Shown here: one piece after another, positions 16,994 to 26,569 of the stretch
Numbering within the stretch: position 1 is the stretch's first letter
Layout: each line of letters begins with the position of its first letter
Origin: Synechococcus sp. CBW1004
Lineage (GTDB): Bacteria; Cyanobacteriota; Cyanobacteriia; PCC-6307; Cyanobiaceae
Direction of reading: 5' to 3'
Assembly: GCF_015840715.1 (NCBI RefSeq)
Contig: NZ_CP060397.1
Coordinates: 558,001-622,000 of the forward strand
Length of the DNA stretch: 64,000 nt
Translations under genes and position numbers: made by a program
The notes under the pieces: model-generated
What the model saw: only the letters and a program-made list of their open reading frames with translations
Told to the model about the DNA's origin: nothing
Databases searched by the model: none

Positions 16994-19723
16994 TCACTTC
17001 GGTGAAAGCGGGAGCGCAGGCCCGGGCCGCGCGGCTCCATCGGTGGGATCGAGCTGTTCGCCCAGCCAGGCCACCGGCAGCATCAGCAGCATGGGCAGCG
17101 CGCAGATCAGAAGCAGTTCCAGATCCAGCGGCGCCGTGCCGAAGAAGCTGTTCATCGCCGGCGTCTGACTGAACACAGCCTGCACGGCCAGCGTGCCGGC
17201 GATTGCCAGCAGGGTGGCGGGTGCCTGCATCAGCGCACGCCAACCCAGCCGGGGCAGGGTCCTCAGACCACGGCGCAGCTGGCTGATGCTCACCAGATAC
17301 ACCAGGTGGGCCAGCACCAGGCCCTGCACGGCCATGGTGCGGGCCAGGGCCAGTCCGCCGCTGTGATGCTGACCCCAGAAGAACAGCCCGTAGATCACCG
17401 CCCAGTTGAACAGCGAAACCACCAGCACGCGACGGATCAGGCCGCCGGTGAGCAGGGGCTGCTCGGGGGGGCGCGGCGGCTGGACCATCAGCTGCGGAGC
17501 GATCGGCTCGAACGCCAGGGCCAGCGACATCGTCAGCGAGCAGATCATGTTGAGCCAGAGCACCTGCAGCGCCGTGATCGGCAGAGGGGCACCCAGCACG
17601 GCGGACAGCAGGATCGTCATCGAGGCGCCACCATTCACCGGCAGCACGAAGGCCAGGGTCTTGCGCAGGTTGAGGTAGACCGTGCGCCCCTCCTCCACCG
17701 CCGCCTCGATCGTGGCGAAGTTGTCATCGGTAAGGAGCATGTCCGCCGCCTGCCGCGCCACTTCGGTGCCGCCTTCCCCCATGGCAATGCCGATGTCCGC
17801 CTGCTTGAGGGCCGGGGCGTCGTTGACGCCGTCACCGGTCATCGCCACCACCTCGCCGTTGGCCTGAAGGGCACGCACCAGCTGCAGCTTCTGGGCGGGC
17901 GCCACCCGCGCGAACACATCGACGCGATCCACCAATCCGGCCAGGGCATCGGGGTCGACTGTCGCCAGTTCCGGTCCATCGACGGCCACCACCTCCGGCG
18001 GTGGCCCCGCGTTCTGCCCCAGGTCCCTGCCGATTCCAAGCTGGAGCGCGATCGCCCGGGCGGTCTCGAGGTGATCGCCGGTGATCATCTTGACCCGGAT
18101 GCCCGCGGCCTGGCAGGCGGCCACGGCCCGGATCGCCTCGGGACGCGGCGGATCGAGCATCCCCTGGAGACCGAGGAAATCGAGGTCTGCCGCGACGTGG
18201 CGATGCTCCAGCTGGTCGAGGCTGGGATCGGCCTGGCCGATGGCAAAGGCGAGCACCCGCTCGCCCTGGGCCGCCATCCTCGCCACGGCGGCTTCGATGG
18301 CAGCGCGATCGAGCGGCCGGGGCCGACCGGCGGCATCGAGCTGACGGCTGCAGCGCTGCAGCACCGCCTCCACGGAACCCTTCAGCAGGATCCGCTCACT
18401 GCCATGCAGGGTGGCCATGAACTGCTGTTCGGATTCAAACGGGATCGCGTCTCGGCGCGGGTGGCGGTCCATGGCCGCCTGGCGATCGATGCCGATCGAA
18501 TGGGCCGCCGCCAGCAGGGCCGTTTCCGTGGGATCCCCCACCAGGCCCTCCCGCGTACTGGGCCGGGCGTCATTGCACAGCAATCCGGCCAGCACGGTCT
18601 CCTGAAGCGCCACATTGCTGAAGGAGCCGTTGGCCGGCCAGAGCTCCTCGATGGCCATGAGGGCACCACCGCCGTAGAGGTGGCGCACCGTCATCCGGTT
18701 CTGGGTGAGTGTGCCGGTCTTGTCGGAGCAGATCACCGTGGTGCTGCCCAGGGCTTCCACAGCCGGCAGGCGGCGAATGATCGCCCGACGCCGCGCCATG
18801 CGGTGCACCCCGATCGCCAGGGTGATCGTGACGATCGCCGGCAGCTCCTCCGGGATGGCCCCCACGGCCAGGGCCACGGCGCCATCGAACATCTCCTCGG
18901 CACCCCGCCCCCGCACCACCCCCACCAGGAACGTGAGAGCGGCCACCACGAGAATCGCCCTGAGCAGGGTGCGGCTGAAGCGCGCGAACTTGCGGGTGAG
19001 CGGGGTGGTGAGATCCACCTGCTCCTGCAGTGAGGTGGAGATGCAGCCCACCTGCGTGCGGTCACCCGTGGCCACCACAAGGCCCAGACCCTGGCCAGCC
19101 GTGACGAAACTGCCGGCGTAGGCCATGCCGATCCGCTCGGCCAACGGCGCCTCCGCTTCGACGGCCGTGGTGCCCTTACCCACCGGCAGCGACTCTCCGG
19201 TCAGGGCGGACTCATCGGCCTGCAGGTTGCGGCATTGCAGCAGGCGCAGGTCGGCCGGCACCCGTGCGCCGGCCTGCAGCGACACCAGGTCGCCGGGAAC
19301 CAGCTGGGCGGAATCCAGACGGCGGCGCCGGCCGTCCCGCACCACCTCCACCTCGGTCTGCACGGAGCGGGCCAGGGCAGCGATCGCATCCTCGGCCTTG
19401 CTCTCCTGCACGAAACCGATCACGGCATTGATCACCGTGACGCTCCAGATCACCAGGGCATCGCGAGGATGGCCCTGGGCCAGCTTGACGCTGCCCACCA
19501 CGAGCAGGGTGATCAGCAGCGGATTGTTGAACTGCAGCACAAACCGCAGCCACCAGGGCGTGCCGCCGCGCCGGGTGAGGGTGTTCGGTCCGTGGCTCTG
19601 CAGGCGCCGCTCGGCCTCGGCGTCGCTCAGGCCTCGTACGGCATCGCTGCCCCACAGCTCCAGCACCCGGGAGATCGGTTCCGCGTGGGGCTGGGGAAGG
19701 GCAGGCAAGGGAGCTGTCGGCAT
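16994..19723 (-). CDS. P2-type cation-transporting ATPase
   Basis: A 909-residue inner-membrane pump, numbered here from an upstream in-frame GTG at 19744. Visible motifs in order: actuator TGES (about 182), TM4 GAIPEELP (about 296), phosphorylation DKTGT (about 341), hinge TGDGVND (about 636), and six C-terminal membrane helices. An N-terminal cation-ATPase domain precedes them. PEELP replaces the PEGLP of SERCA-like Ca2+ pumps, so specificity (Ca2+, Mn2+, Na+ or H+) is uncertain. The ATG at 19723 has a good Shine-Dalgarno sequence (aggag) 4 bases upstream. Confidence 0.9.
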   Translation of the reverse strand: MPTAPLPALPQPHAEPISRVLELWGSDAVRGLSDAEAERRLQSHGPNTLTRRGGTPWWLRFVLQFNNPLLITLLVVGSVKLAQGHPRDALVIWSVTVINAVIGFVQESKAEDAIAALARSVQTEVEVVRDGRRRRLDSAQLVPGDLVSLQAGARVPADLRLLQCRNLQADESALTGESLPVGKGTTAVEAEAPLAERIGMAYAGSFVTAGQGLGLVVATGDRTQVGCISTSLQEQVDLTTPLTRKFARFSRTLLRAILVVAALTFLVGVVRGRGAEEMFDGAVALAVGAIPEELPAIVTITLAIGVHRMARRRAIIRRLPAVEALGSTTVICSDKTGTLTQNRMTVRHLYGGGALMAIEELWPANGSFSNVALQETVLAGLLCNDARPSTREGLVGDPTETALLAAAHSIGIDRQAAMDRHPRRDAIPFESEQQFMATLHGSERILLKGSVEAVLQRCSRQLDAAGRPRPLDRAAIEAAVARMAAQGERVLAFAIGQADPSLDQLEHRHVAADLDFLGLQGMLDPPRPEAIRAVAACQAAGIRVKMITGDHLETARAIALQLGIGRDLGQNAGPPPEVVAVDGPELATVDPDALAGLVDRVDVFARVAPAQKLQLVRALQANGEVVAMTGDGVNDAPALKQADIGIAMGEGGTEVARQAADMLLTDDNFATIEAAVEEGRTVYLNLRKTLAFVLPVNGGASMTILLSAVLGAPLPITALQVLWLNMICSLTMSLALAFEPIAPQLMVQPPRPPEQPLLTGGLIRRVLVVSLFNWAVIYGLFFWGQHHSGGLALARTMAVQGLVLAHLVYLVSISQLRRGLRTLPRLGWRALMQAPATLLAIAGTLAVQAVFSQTPAMNSFFGTAPLDLELLLICALPMLLMLPVAWLGEQLDPTDGAARPGPALPLSPK

Positions 19724-19744
19724 CGCGCTCCTGTCCATGCGCAC

Positions 19745-20076
19745 GGGCCTCGTTCTAGGAGATCAGATCAGGCCGTGAAGCGGACACCTCGGCGGAGCGG
19801 CGCGAACCCAGGAGACATGTGGGTGCCCTTCACCCTGAAGCCCCAGCACTTCCCAGGCGAAGGGGTCTTGAAAGCAGAACCATGCAGCGCGGAATTGATG
19901 ATGAGGAATCAGCTGGAATCCTCACCCGTTCGCTCACGACAGATGCTCCAGAGCAGCGATGGCACAACGAGCACGCTCCGAACCACCCCGAGTCAGGATT
20001 CTGTGGCGATGCGCTGCCGCATTCCCCTCTCGTCCTGGCGGCGATTTCGGTGCCTCCAGCTCCTGGCGCCGGCGCC
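19745..20076. other. Gene-free stretch between ATPase and GGDEF genes
   Basis: These 332 bases lie upstream of the ATPase start and downstream of the GGDEF-gene stop. No coding frame with homology, no strong hairpin and no recognisable operator was seen. It presumably holds the ATPase promoter. Confidence 0.4.
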
Positions 20077-23000
20077 TCAGCTGATCGCGATCACCCTGTC
20101 GCGGCCGCCGCTCTTGGCCTGGTACATCGCCTGATCGGCCCGCGCCACCACCGCGTCGATCGCATCGCCGGTCTGGATCAGGGTGACGCCGATCGAGAGG
20201 GTGGGTACCACCTCCCCATCCTCCAGCTGCAGGGGCGCGTGGGCGGCGGTGTGGACCTTGGCGGCGATCGCCAGTGCCGCCTGCAGGGAGGGCACGGCCT
20301 GCAGCACCACCAGCAGTTCGTCGCCGCCGATGCGACCGACCAGGTCGCCCTGGCGGATGTTCTGCCGCAACCGATCCGCGAGAGCCTGCAGCACCTTGTC
20401 CCCACCGCCGTGGCCGTGACGGTCATTGATCGCCTTGAAGTGGTCGATGTCGCAGAACAGCACCGCCAGAGCCCCATCGCTGGCCCGACGGTGATGCTCC
20501 AGCTGCTCGAGCTGCTCGAGAATCTCCTGGCGGTTGAACAGGCCCGTGAGCGGATCGGTGCGGGCGCGCCTCTCGAGAGCAAACTCGCTCTCCATCTCGG
20601 CCTGGGCATCCCGCCAGCTGCCCACCAGGCTCGTCACCCTGCCGTCGCTGTCCACGACGCCCCGGGCATTGACGCCCACCCAGTGGTAGCCGCCATCCTT
20701 ATGGCGGACGCGCAGGCGGAACTGGCGCCGCTCGCCCCGCCGGAAGGCGGCCCGCATGTCCATCAGCAACTCCAGGTCGCCTGGATGCACGAAGTCAGCG
20801 AACGGCTGTTGCTCCAGTTCGGCCGGGGCCCAGCCGAGCAGGGGGGTCACCGAGGGGGTGATCCACTCGGTCTCGCCCGTCAGATTGGCGCGGAACACCA
20901 CATCGGAGGCGTTCTCGGCCAGCAGGCGGAAGCGCTCCTCCGAGCTGGCGATCCTGTGGCTGGCCTGCCGCCGCTCGCTCACATCACGGAAGCTGAGCAC
21001 CAGCCCCTGGCGCATCGCCACCGCCCGCAGATCGAGATACAGCGGCGGCTGCTCTTCGCACAGCCACAGCGGGGATTCATCGGCAAGCCAAGGCGGTCCG
21101 CCACGTGCCACCGCCATCAGCCTCTGATGGAGGTGTTCATTGCAGGTCACTGGTATCGCCTCAGGCAACGGCTGGCCCAACAGCTGCGGCTGGCTGCGAC
21201 GGAAGAAGGCGGCAGCGGCGGGGTTGATCTCGGCGATCCGCAGCTGCGGATCGCCCAGCGCCGACTGGTCGAGGGTCAGGAACAGCAGAGGATCGACCAG
21301 AGCATCGATGGTGGCCGACAGCAGCTGGCGCTGCTGCTGCACCTCCTGCTCACGCTCCACCTGTTCGGTGATGTCGTAGTTGACGCCGATCATCCGCAGC
21401 GGCGTGCCATCGGGCCGGAGGCTGAGGCGACTTCGGGCCTGGATGGTGTGAATCGAGCCGTCAGGCCAGATCACCCGGAAGCGGGGCTGGTATTCCCGCC
21501 AGCCCCGCAGAGCGCCCTGCAGCTCCTGCAGCACGAAGGCCTTGTCGTCCGGATGCACGGCCTTTTCCCAGGCTTCCCGGGTGCCCTCGAAGTCCTCCGC
21601 CCGCAGGCCGTAGAGGCGGTACATCACCGGGTCCCAGGTGAGCACATCGGAGGTGATGTCCCAGTCCCAGATGCCCACCACCCCGGCGCTGGATGCTGCC
21701 TCCAGGTAAGCCGTCTTGGCCACCAGCTCGCTCACGTCGGCGATCTGTCCGATCAGGTCGCGGATGCTGCCGTCAGGGTCGCGGGTGCAGGCCACCACCA
21801 GGTCACCCCACTTGCTGCTGCCATCGCGGAGCAGGAAGCGTTTGCGCAGCCGGTAGCTGTCGAACTCGCCGTGATGCAGCCGGACCGCCAGCTTCTGGTC
21901 GGCCTCCAGATCCTCCGGGTGGGTCAGATCCTGCCAGGTGCACCGCAGCAGCTCGGCGTCACTGCGGCCGAAGAACGCGCACAGGGCTGCGTTCACCGTG
22001 AGAAACCGCCCCGAGAGCGGATCGCACAGGCACATGCCCACGCCGGCACTCTGTTGCACCGTTTCGAGGCGCTGCTGCAGGCGCCGCTCCTCCTCCTTCA
22101 GCTGCTCGAGGTGGCGCCTGTAGATGACGAGGCCGACACTGCCGGCGGCCGCCAGTCCGTAGAGCAGGGCCACCAGCGCCAGACCGACGGGCTGGGCGAA
22201 GACAGAGGTGCGGTGGAGCGCATCCGCCGGCACCTGGATCACCACCGCCAGCGGTTGCCGCTGACGGTCTCTGTCGAACACGAACAGCCCCTCACCCGAG
22301 CCGCCCTGGGCCGGCGGGAGCAGGGGATCAGCGAAATAGAGAAACAGCCCCTGGTCGGTGTGGACCACCCCGCGGGGCTGGCGCTGGATCTGCTGCCACA
22401 CCCGTGGGAAGCGGGCGGCGAAGTTCATGCCGGCGCTGCCACCGGGTGGCGCGTTGATCGTGCGGCCGTCGTCGCTGAGGAGGTAGCCGAGCTCCAGGGC
22501 TGGACCGCTGTTGGTGATCCGGTTGAAGTCGTGGGCCAGGGGCGTGAAGGCCACCACCGCCAGCAGCAGGCCGCTGCGCTGGCCGGCTGCGTCGACCAGG
22601 GGACGGGCGGCGAGCAGCTCCGGGGCATCCCGCGCCGGCCATTGCACGCTGGAGAGCCACAGCTGATCGGGCTTGAGGGTCTGCGCCCTGCTGAGGGCGC
22701 TGGCCACAGCCGCCGCCGGCAGCGGGGTGGTGTTGCGGCTGCCTTGCGCCAACAGGCGGCCGTCCGTGCTGACCACCGCCAGGGCCCTGAGGCGTTCGTA
22801 TCCCCGCAGCTGGGAACGGAACACCGCCTCCAACCGCTGTCGTCTCGCGGGGCTGGGACTGGACACCCCCAGCACATCGCGCATCGCCGGCACGGTGGTG
22901 ATCACCGCGGTGTTGGCGGCCACCTCCTGGAGTGTGAACTCCACCTGCTTGCTGCCGGCTTCCAGCAGCCCTTCCACCTGCGCCTCCAGGGCCTGGCGGC

Positions 23001-23127
23001 GACTGTGCTCGTAGAGCGCCACCATCGGCAGCAGCACCAGACTGATGGCGCCGCTGATCGGCAGGAACACCCACAGGCAGCGCCACAGGAGACGCGGAGT
23101 CAGCGAAGAAGGCCAGGGTCTGCCCAT
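20077..23127 (-). CDS. Cache-PAS-GGDEF membrane sensor (probable diguanylate cyclase)
   Basis: A 1016-residue protein. TM1 is at about 15-38, a periplasmic Cache-like sensor at 40-300, TM2 at about 312-336, four PAS domains at about 352-470, 475-590, 605-720 and 728-845, and GGDEF at 850-1016. The active-site loop reads GGDEL (934-938) instead of GGDEF/GGEEF, with the metal-binding Asp in FCDIDHFKAIND. The RQGD at 925-928, five residues before GGDEL, fits the RxxD c-di-GMP inhibitory site, favouring an active, product-inhibited enzyme. No EAL domain follows. The start ATG 23127 is divergent from the serine hydrolase. Confidence 0.92.
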   Translation of the reverse strand: MGRPWPSSLTPRLLWRCLWVFLPISGAISLVLLPMVALYEHSRRQALEAQVEGLLEAGSKQVEFTLQEVAANTAVITTVPAMRDVLGVSSPSPARRQRLEAVFRSQLRGYERLRALAVVSTDGRLLAQGSRNTTPLPAAAVASALSRAQTLKPDQLWLSSVQWPARDAPELLAARPLVDAAGQRSGLLLAVVAFTPLAHDFNRITNSGPALELGYLLSDDGRTINAPPGGSAGMNFAARFPRVWQQIQRQPRGVVHTDQGLFLYFADPLLPPAQGGSGEGLFVFDRDRQRQPLAVVIQVPADALHRTSVFAQPVGLALVALLYGLAAAGSVGLVIYRRHLEQLKEEERRLQQRLETVQQSAGVGMCLCDPLSGRFLTVNAALCAFFGRSDAELLRCTWQDLTHPEDLEADQKLAVRLHHGEFDSYRLRKRFLLRDGSSKWGDLVVACTRDPDGSIRDLIGQIADVSELVAKTAYLEAASSAGVVGIWDWDITSDVLTWDPVMYRLYGLRAEDFEGTREAWEKAVHPDDKAFVLQELQGALRGWREYQPRFRVIWPDGSIHTIQARSRLSLRPDGTPLRMIGVNYDITEQVEREQEVQQQRQLLSATIDALVDPLLFLTLDQSALGDPQLRIAEINPAAAAFFRRSQPQLLGQPLPEAIPVTCNEHLHQRLMAVARGGPPWLADESPLWLCEEQPPLYLDLRAVAMRQGLVLSFRDVSERRQASHRIASSEERFRLLAENASDVVFRANLTGETEWITPSVTPLLGWAPAELEQQPFADFVHPGDLELLMDMRAAFRRGERRQFRLRVRHKDGGYHWVGVNARGVVDSDGRVTSLVGSWRDAQAEMESEFALERRARTDPLTGLFNRQEILEQLEQLEHHRRASDGALAVLFCDIDHFKAINDRHGHGGGDKVLQALADRLRQNIRQGDLVGRIGGDELLVVLQAVPSLQAALAIAAKVHTAAHAPLQLEDGEVVPTLSIGVTLIQTGDAIDAVVARADQAMYQAKSGGRDRVIAIS

Positions 23128-23243
23128 GGCTGGAGGGTAGGCATGAAGACCTCCGCGAGATCGTCGACGGGGGGCGGGCCGTCACTCCCCTGGCAGCGAG
23201 GGGGATCCCTGCGCATGCTGGGAATGCCAACGAGGGCGTTTTC

Positions 23244-24521
23244 GTGGTGCGGGAGAGCTTGCGTTCAGCCCTGCGCGTCCTGGCCGCCCTGGCGATCGCC
23301 CTGCAGCCGGTCGGCGCCTGGGCCCGGGCCTCGCTCGATGGACTGCTCGAGCCCGTGCGCTTGCGCCATGGGCTGCCGGCCCTGGCCGCCGCGGTGGTCG
23401 TCAGGGGGGAGGTGGTGGCGGCCGGTGCGGTGGGGCTTCGCCGAGTCGATGCCGCCACACCGGTCACGCTGCAGGACCGCTTTCACCTGGGTTCCTGCAC
23501 CAAGGCGATGACGGCGCTGCTGGCGGCGATAGCCGTGGAGCGGGGCCTGCTGCGCTGGGACTCGACCCTGGCTGAGCTGTTCCCGGGGCTGCGGGCAACG
23601 ATGCGCCCGGCGATGGCCGGCGTGACCGTCCGCCAGCTGCTGAGCCACAGCAGTGGAATCGGCGACGATGCTCTGGCGGCGGCGTTGCAGCAGATCGGGG
23701 AGAACGGCAAGGCCAACCTTGATGGCCTGCGCCTCGAGATGGTGAAGATCTTCGTGCGCCAGCCGCTACAGAGCCCGCCAGGCACGCGCTTTCTCTATGG
23801 CAACGCCAACACCATCCTGGTGGGAGCCGCTCTGGAGCGGCTGCAGGGGCGCACCTGGGAGGAGCTGATCCAGGAGCAGATCTTCCAGCCGCTGGCGCTG
23901 GCAGGCGCGGGGCTGGGTCCGCAGTCGACCCCAGGTCTCACCGATGCGCCGCTCGGCCATCGACGCGTGCAGGACACGCTGCTGCCGATGCTGGCCGGTC
24001 CCAATGGCGACAACCTCCCGGTGATCGGACCGGCGGGCACGGTTCACATGGGCCTGCTCGGCGCCGCCCGCTGGCTCGGCTGGACGGCGGGTGAGGGACG
24101 CCGCGGGCCGGAGCTGGTGTCGCCGGAGAGCCAGCGGTTGCTGCACACGCCGGTGATCGTCACGGATCCGAACCGGCCTGAAGACGGGAGCTATGCCCTC
24201 GGTTGGGGTGTGGTGAAGCCGGCCTGGGCCTCAGGTCCGTGGTTGATGCATGCAGGGTCCAACACGATGAATCTGGCCCAGTTCTGGGTGGATCCCCGCC
24301 GTGACGTGGCTGTGGTGCTGCTCACGAACACGGCGGGCCCGCAGGCGGAGCAGGCCCTGCGAACCCTGGCGCCCCTGCTGGTGGAGAAGGCCGGGCTTCC
24401 ACCGGGAGATGCACGTGGCGACCGGCCGCCAGCGCGGCAGGGTGTTCGACCGAAAGAACCCCAGCGCTCCCGTCTGCTTCCGATGCACAATCCGCTCAAC
24501 GCAGCTGCTGAGCGGTGGTGA
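23244..24521 (+). CDS. Serine hydrolase, class C beta-lactamase fold
   Basis: A 425-residue exported enzyme of the beta-lactamase/DD-peptidase superfamily. A signal peptide spans about residues 1-28 (hydrophobic LRVLAALAIAL, cleavage near AWARA). Catalytic motifs visible are S-x-x-K as GSCTKAM (about residue 84) and Y-x-N as LYGNAN (about 192). A late HAGSNTMN could be the third (H/K)xG motif. The C-terminal 40 residues are polar and probably unstructured. The substrate could be a peptide, ester or beta-lactam; the sequence resembles CubicO-type hydrolases rather than AmpC. The start is GTG 23244 behind a GAGGG. Confidence 0.85.
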   Translation: MVRESLRSALRVLAALAIALQPVGAWARASLDGLLEPVRLRHGLPALAAAVVVRGEVVAAGAVGLRRVDAATPVTLQDRFHLGSCTKAMTALLAAIAVERGLLRWDSTLAELFPGLRATMRPAMAGVTVRQLLSHSSGIGDDALAAALQQIGENGKANLDGLRLEMVKIFVRQPLQSPPGTRFLYGNANTILVGAALERLQGRTWEELIQEQIFQPLALAGAGLGPQSTPGLTDAPLGHRRVQDTLLPMLAGPNGDNLPVIGPAGTVHMGLLGAARWLGWTAGEGRRGPELVSPESQRLLHTPVIVTDPNRPEDGSYALGWGVVKPAWASGPWLMHAGSNTMNLAQFWVDPRRDVAVVLLTNTAGPQAEQALRTLAPLLVEKAGLPPGDARGDRPPARQGVRPKEPQRSRLLPMHNPLNAAAERW

Positions 24522-24664
24522 TGATTGTTCCGTCGGTGGCAGCAGTCCCAACGATTCTGGCTTCTGAATGAACGATCACTCTCAAGGAAGCTCTGGAAAA
24601 CCCAGCCGCCGCCGGGAGTGCAGACGCACCCGACTGAGATCTCGGCGCTTCACCAAGGCTGATC

Positions 24665-25651
24665 ATGGGTTTTCCAGAGGTTCCTCAACTGAACCCTGGG
24701 CTCGATGCCATCACCTTCATGCCTGCTGATCCGCTTCCCTCCTGGAATGAGGGCCCAACCAAGCAGGGCATTCTCGCGTTCGTCGCCAGGGTGACAGACG
24801 AGACATCACCCGACTTCCTGCCTGTGGCAGAGCGGATTGCCGTTCATGACAACGATGGCACGCTCTGGCCGGAGAACCCCATGCCATTTCAGGCCGCTTT
24901 TGCGATTGACGAACTGAAGCGACGTATCCATGTTGAACCCGAACTCACGGGCGATCTCATGGTGCAGGCCGCCCTGGCGGGTGATCTGCAGGAGCTCCTC
25001 AAAGGCGATGACTTCGCCGGCCTGATGCGGATTCTGGCGCTCACCCATGCAGGAATGACCACCGATGACTTTCGCCATGCTGTGGAGTCATGGTTGACGA
25101 CGGCAACGCATCCAAGGTTTGGCAGGCCTTATGACGCACTCACCTACCAACCCATGCAGGAACTGCTCGATCTTCTCCGCGCGCACGATTTCAAGAACTT
25201 CATCGTTTCCGGCGGTGGAGTGGACTTCATGCGCGTCTGGGTGGAGCGTGTGTATGGCATACCAAATGAGCAGGTTGTCGGTTCTGTGGCTCGCACTGTC
25301 TTTGAGCTTCGCGATGATGGCCCGGTGTTGACCAAGACCCTCGACCATCTCTTCGTCAATGACAGGGAAGGCAAGCCGGTCGCCATTCATCACCATATCG
25401 GCCGTCGACCTGTCGTCTGTTGTGGCAACAGCGACGGCGATCATGCCATGCTTCAGTACACCACGATCAAGAACCCACGCCCCAGCATGGGCATCCTTGT
25501 TCACCATACAGATGATGAACGAGAATATGCCTATGACGCCAGGACGACGAGCACCGGCAAGCTTGTTGAAGCTCTGAAGGCAGCCCCGGAAAGGGGTTGG
25601 CTCGTTGCGGACATGAAACAGGATTGGAACACCATCTTCCCGAATCAGTAG
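24665..25651 (+). CDS. HAD-superfamily hydrolase (acid-phosphatase-like)
   Basis: A 328-residue HAD hydrolase. Motif I is HDNDGTLWPEN near residue 60, motif II is FIVSGGGVDFM near 180, and motif III/IV is CCGNSDGDHAM near 258. A cap lies between motifs I and II. No signal peptide is clear. It is likely a phosphatase on a small substrate. Base composition is visibly less GC-rich than neighbouring core genes, suggesting acquisition. The ATG at 24665 follows aaggctgatc. Confidence 0.85.
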   Translation: MGFPEVPQLNPGLDAITFMPADPLPSWNEGPTKQGILAFVARVTDETSPDFLPVAERIAVHDNDGTLWPENPMPFQAAFAIDELKRRIHVEPELTGDLMVQAALAGDLQELLKGDDFAGLMRILALTHAGMTTDDFRHAVESWLTTATHPRFGRPYDALTYQPMQELLDLLRAHDFKNFIVSGGGVDFMRVWVERVYGIPNEQVVGSVARTVFELRDDGPVLTKTLDHLFVNDREGKPVAIHHHIGRRPVVCCGNSDGDHAMLQYTTIKNPRPSMGILVHHTDDEREYAYDARTTSTGKLVEALKAAPERGWLVADMKQDWNTIFPNQ

Positions 25652-25765
25652 ACGGAATCCCGCATAAGACCCATGGCCCCGGCCCATGGCACAGTTCGCT
25701 CGCGCGTCCGAGCGGCAGCATCCGGCCTGTAGGCCGTCCTGCGGCCCTCTGCCCTTGAGTTGAAG

Positions 25766-26164
25766 ATGCACGAGCAAAAGTCCAGGGTCGTGGCAGGTTC
25801 GATCGTGCTGGCCTCCGATGATCCGGCCGCACTGGCTCAGTTCTATGGCGCCTTGCTTGGCGTTGAGCCGCAGCCGGGCGTGAGCGGCACGCACTGGCGC
25901 TTGCCCTGGCCGGCCGGAGGTTGGCTGGAGCTGTACGCCCCTTCCAGGACCAGGCCGCAGCCACGTCAGCAGGGTCGCCTGGCCCTGTGCCTGCAACGTC
26001 AGGCGGATGGCCAGGATGCCGTCGCCGTGCTCAATGCCTGGATCACCACAGCCCTCACTGTCGGGGCCTCGCTGGCGGTTCCGCCGCGGCAGGAACCGTT
26101 CGGTGCCGAGGCCTGGCTTCTGGATCCGGAGGGCAACCGCCTGCTGTTGTTGGTGCTGCCCTGA
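25766..26164 (+). CDS. VOC (glyoxalase/bleomycin-resistance fold) protein
   Basis: A 132-residue protein of the vicinal oxygen chelate superfamily. The first beta-alpha-beta unit reads AGSIVLASDDPAALAQFYGA, and the last strand motif is PFGAEAWLLDPEGNRLLLL. Only about one and a half betaalphabetabetabeta modules are present, as usual for small VOC proteins. The substrate is unknown. ATG 25766 is chosen over an in-frame TTG at 25760. It lies 114 bases downstream of the HAD gene. Confidence 0.8.
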   Translation: MHEQKSRVVAGSIVLASDDPAALAQFYGALLGVEPQPGVSGTHWRLPWPAGGWLELYAPSRTRPQPRQQGRLALCLQRQADGQDAVAVLNAWITTALTVGASLAVPPRQEPFGAEAWLLDPEGNRLLLLVLP

Positions 26165-26212
26165 GGGTTGGGCGAGGCTGGGTTGAGTTCCCCCACCCAT
26201 CATCAGGAGTCC

Positions 26213-26532
26213 ATGGGCAAGCCGGTGACCTGGATCGCGGTGGGCACCTTCGTGCTGCTGGATGAAGGCCGCGGGGAACTGAACTGCGCGGTCACAACCG
26301 TGAGCGGGCCGAGCAGCGCTTCTCGCCGGCCTGCACCTTCAAGGTTGCCAATGCCCTGATCGGTCTCTCCCTGGGGGCAGTGACGAGCGTGGACGCTCTG
26401 ATCCACTACACCGGCGATGCCAACCCGTTCATGCGTGAGTGGCTGGAGCCGATGGGAGAGTGCTCCTGGGCGGCAGACAGCAGCGGGCGACCATCCGGCC
26501 ATTGCTCCGATACTCCCGACGGACTTCTGTAG
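26213..26532 (+). pseudogene. Class D beta-lactamase relic, frameshifted
   Basis: Two frames together read GTFVLLDEGRGELN, then after a one-base shift near 26290-26300 NRERAEQRFSPACTFK, then VANALIGLSLGAVTSVD and YTGDANPFMREWLEPMG. This is the class D (OXA-type) beta-lactamase/BlaR-sensor core around the S-x-x-K site. The catalytic Ser of PASTFK is Cys here. The signal peptide is missing, and everything after about residue 90, including the YGN and KTG motifs, is absent before the stop at 26530-26532. It ends 37 bases from the mntH stop. Confidence 0.75.
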
Positions 26533-26569
26533 CCCTTGGGTTGTCACGCAAGTCGACGTCTGCCAACCG

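Noticed and set aside
17306-19033. Plus-strand frame opposite the P-type ATPase
   Set aside because: No recognisable domain; the ATPase motifs on the minus strand are complete.
19819-23511. 1230-codon plus-strand frame opposite the GGDEF gene
   Set aside because: His/Gln/Arg-rich composition typical of shadow frames; the minus strand has full Cache-PAS-GGDEF architecture.
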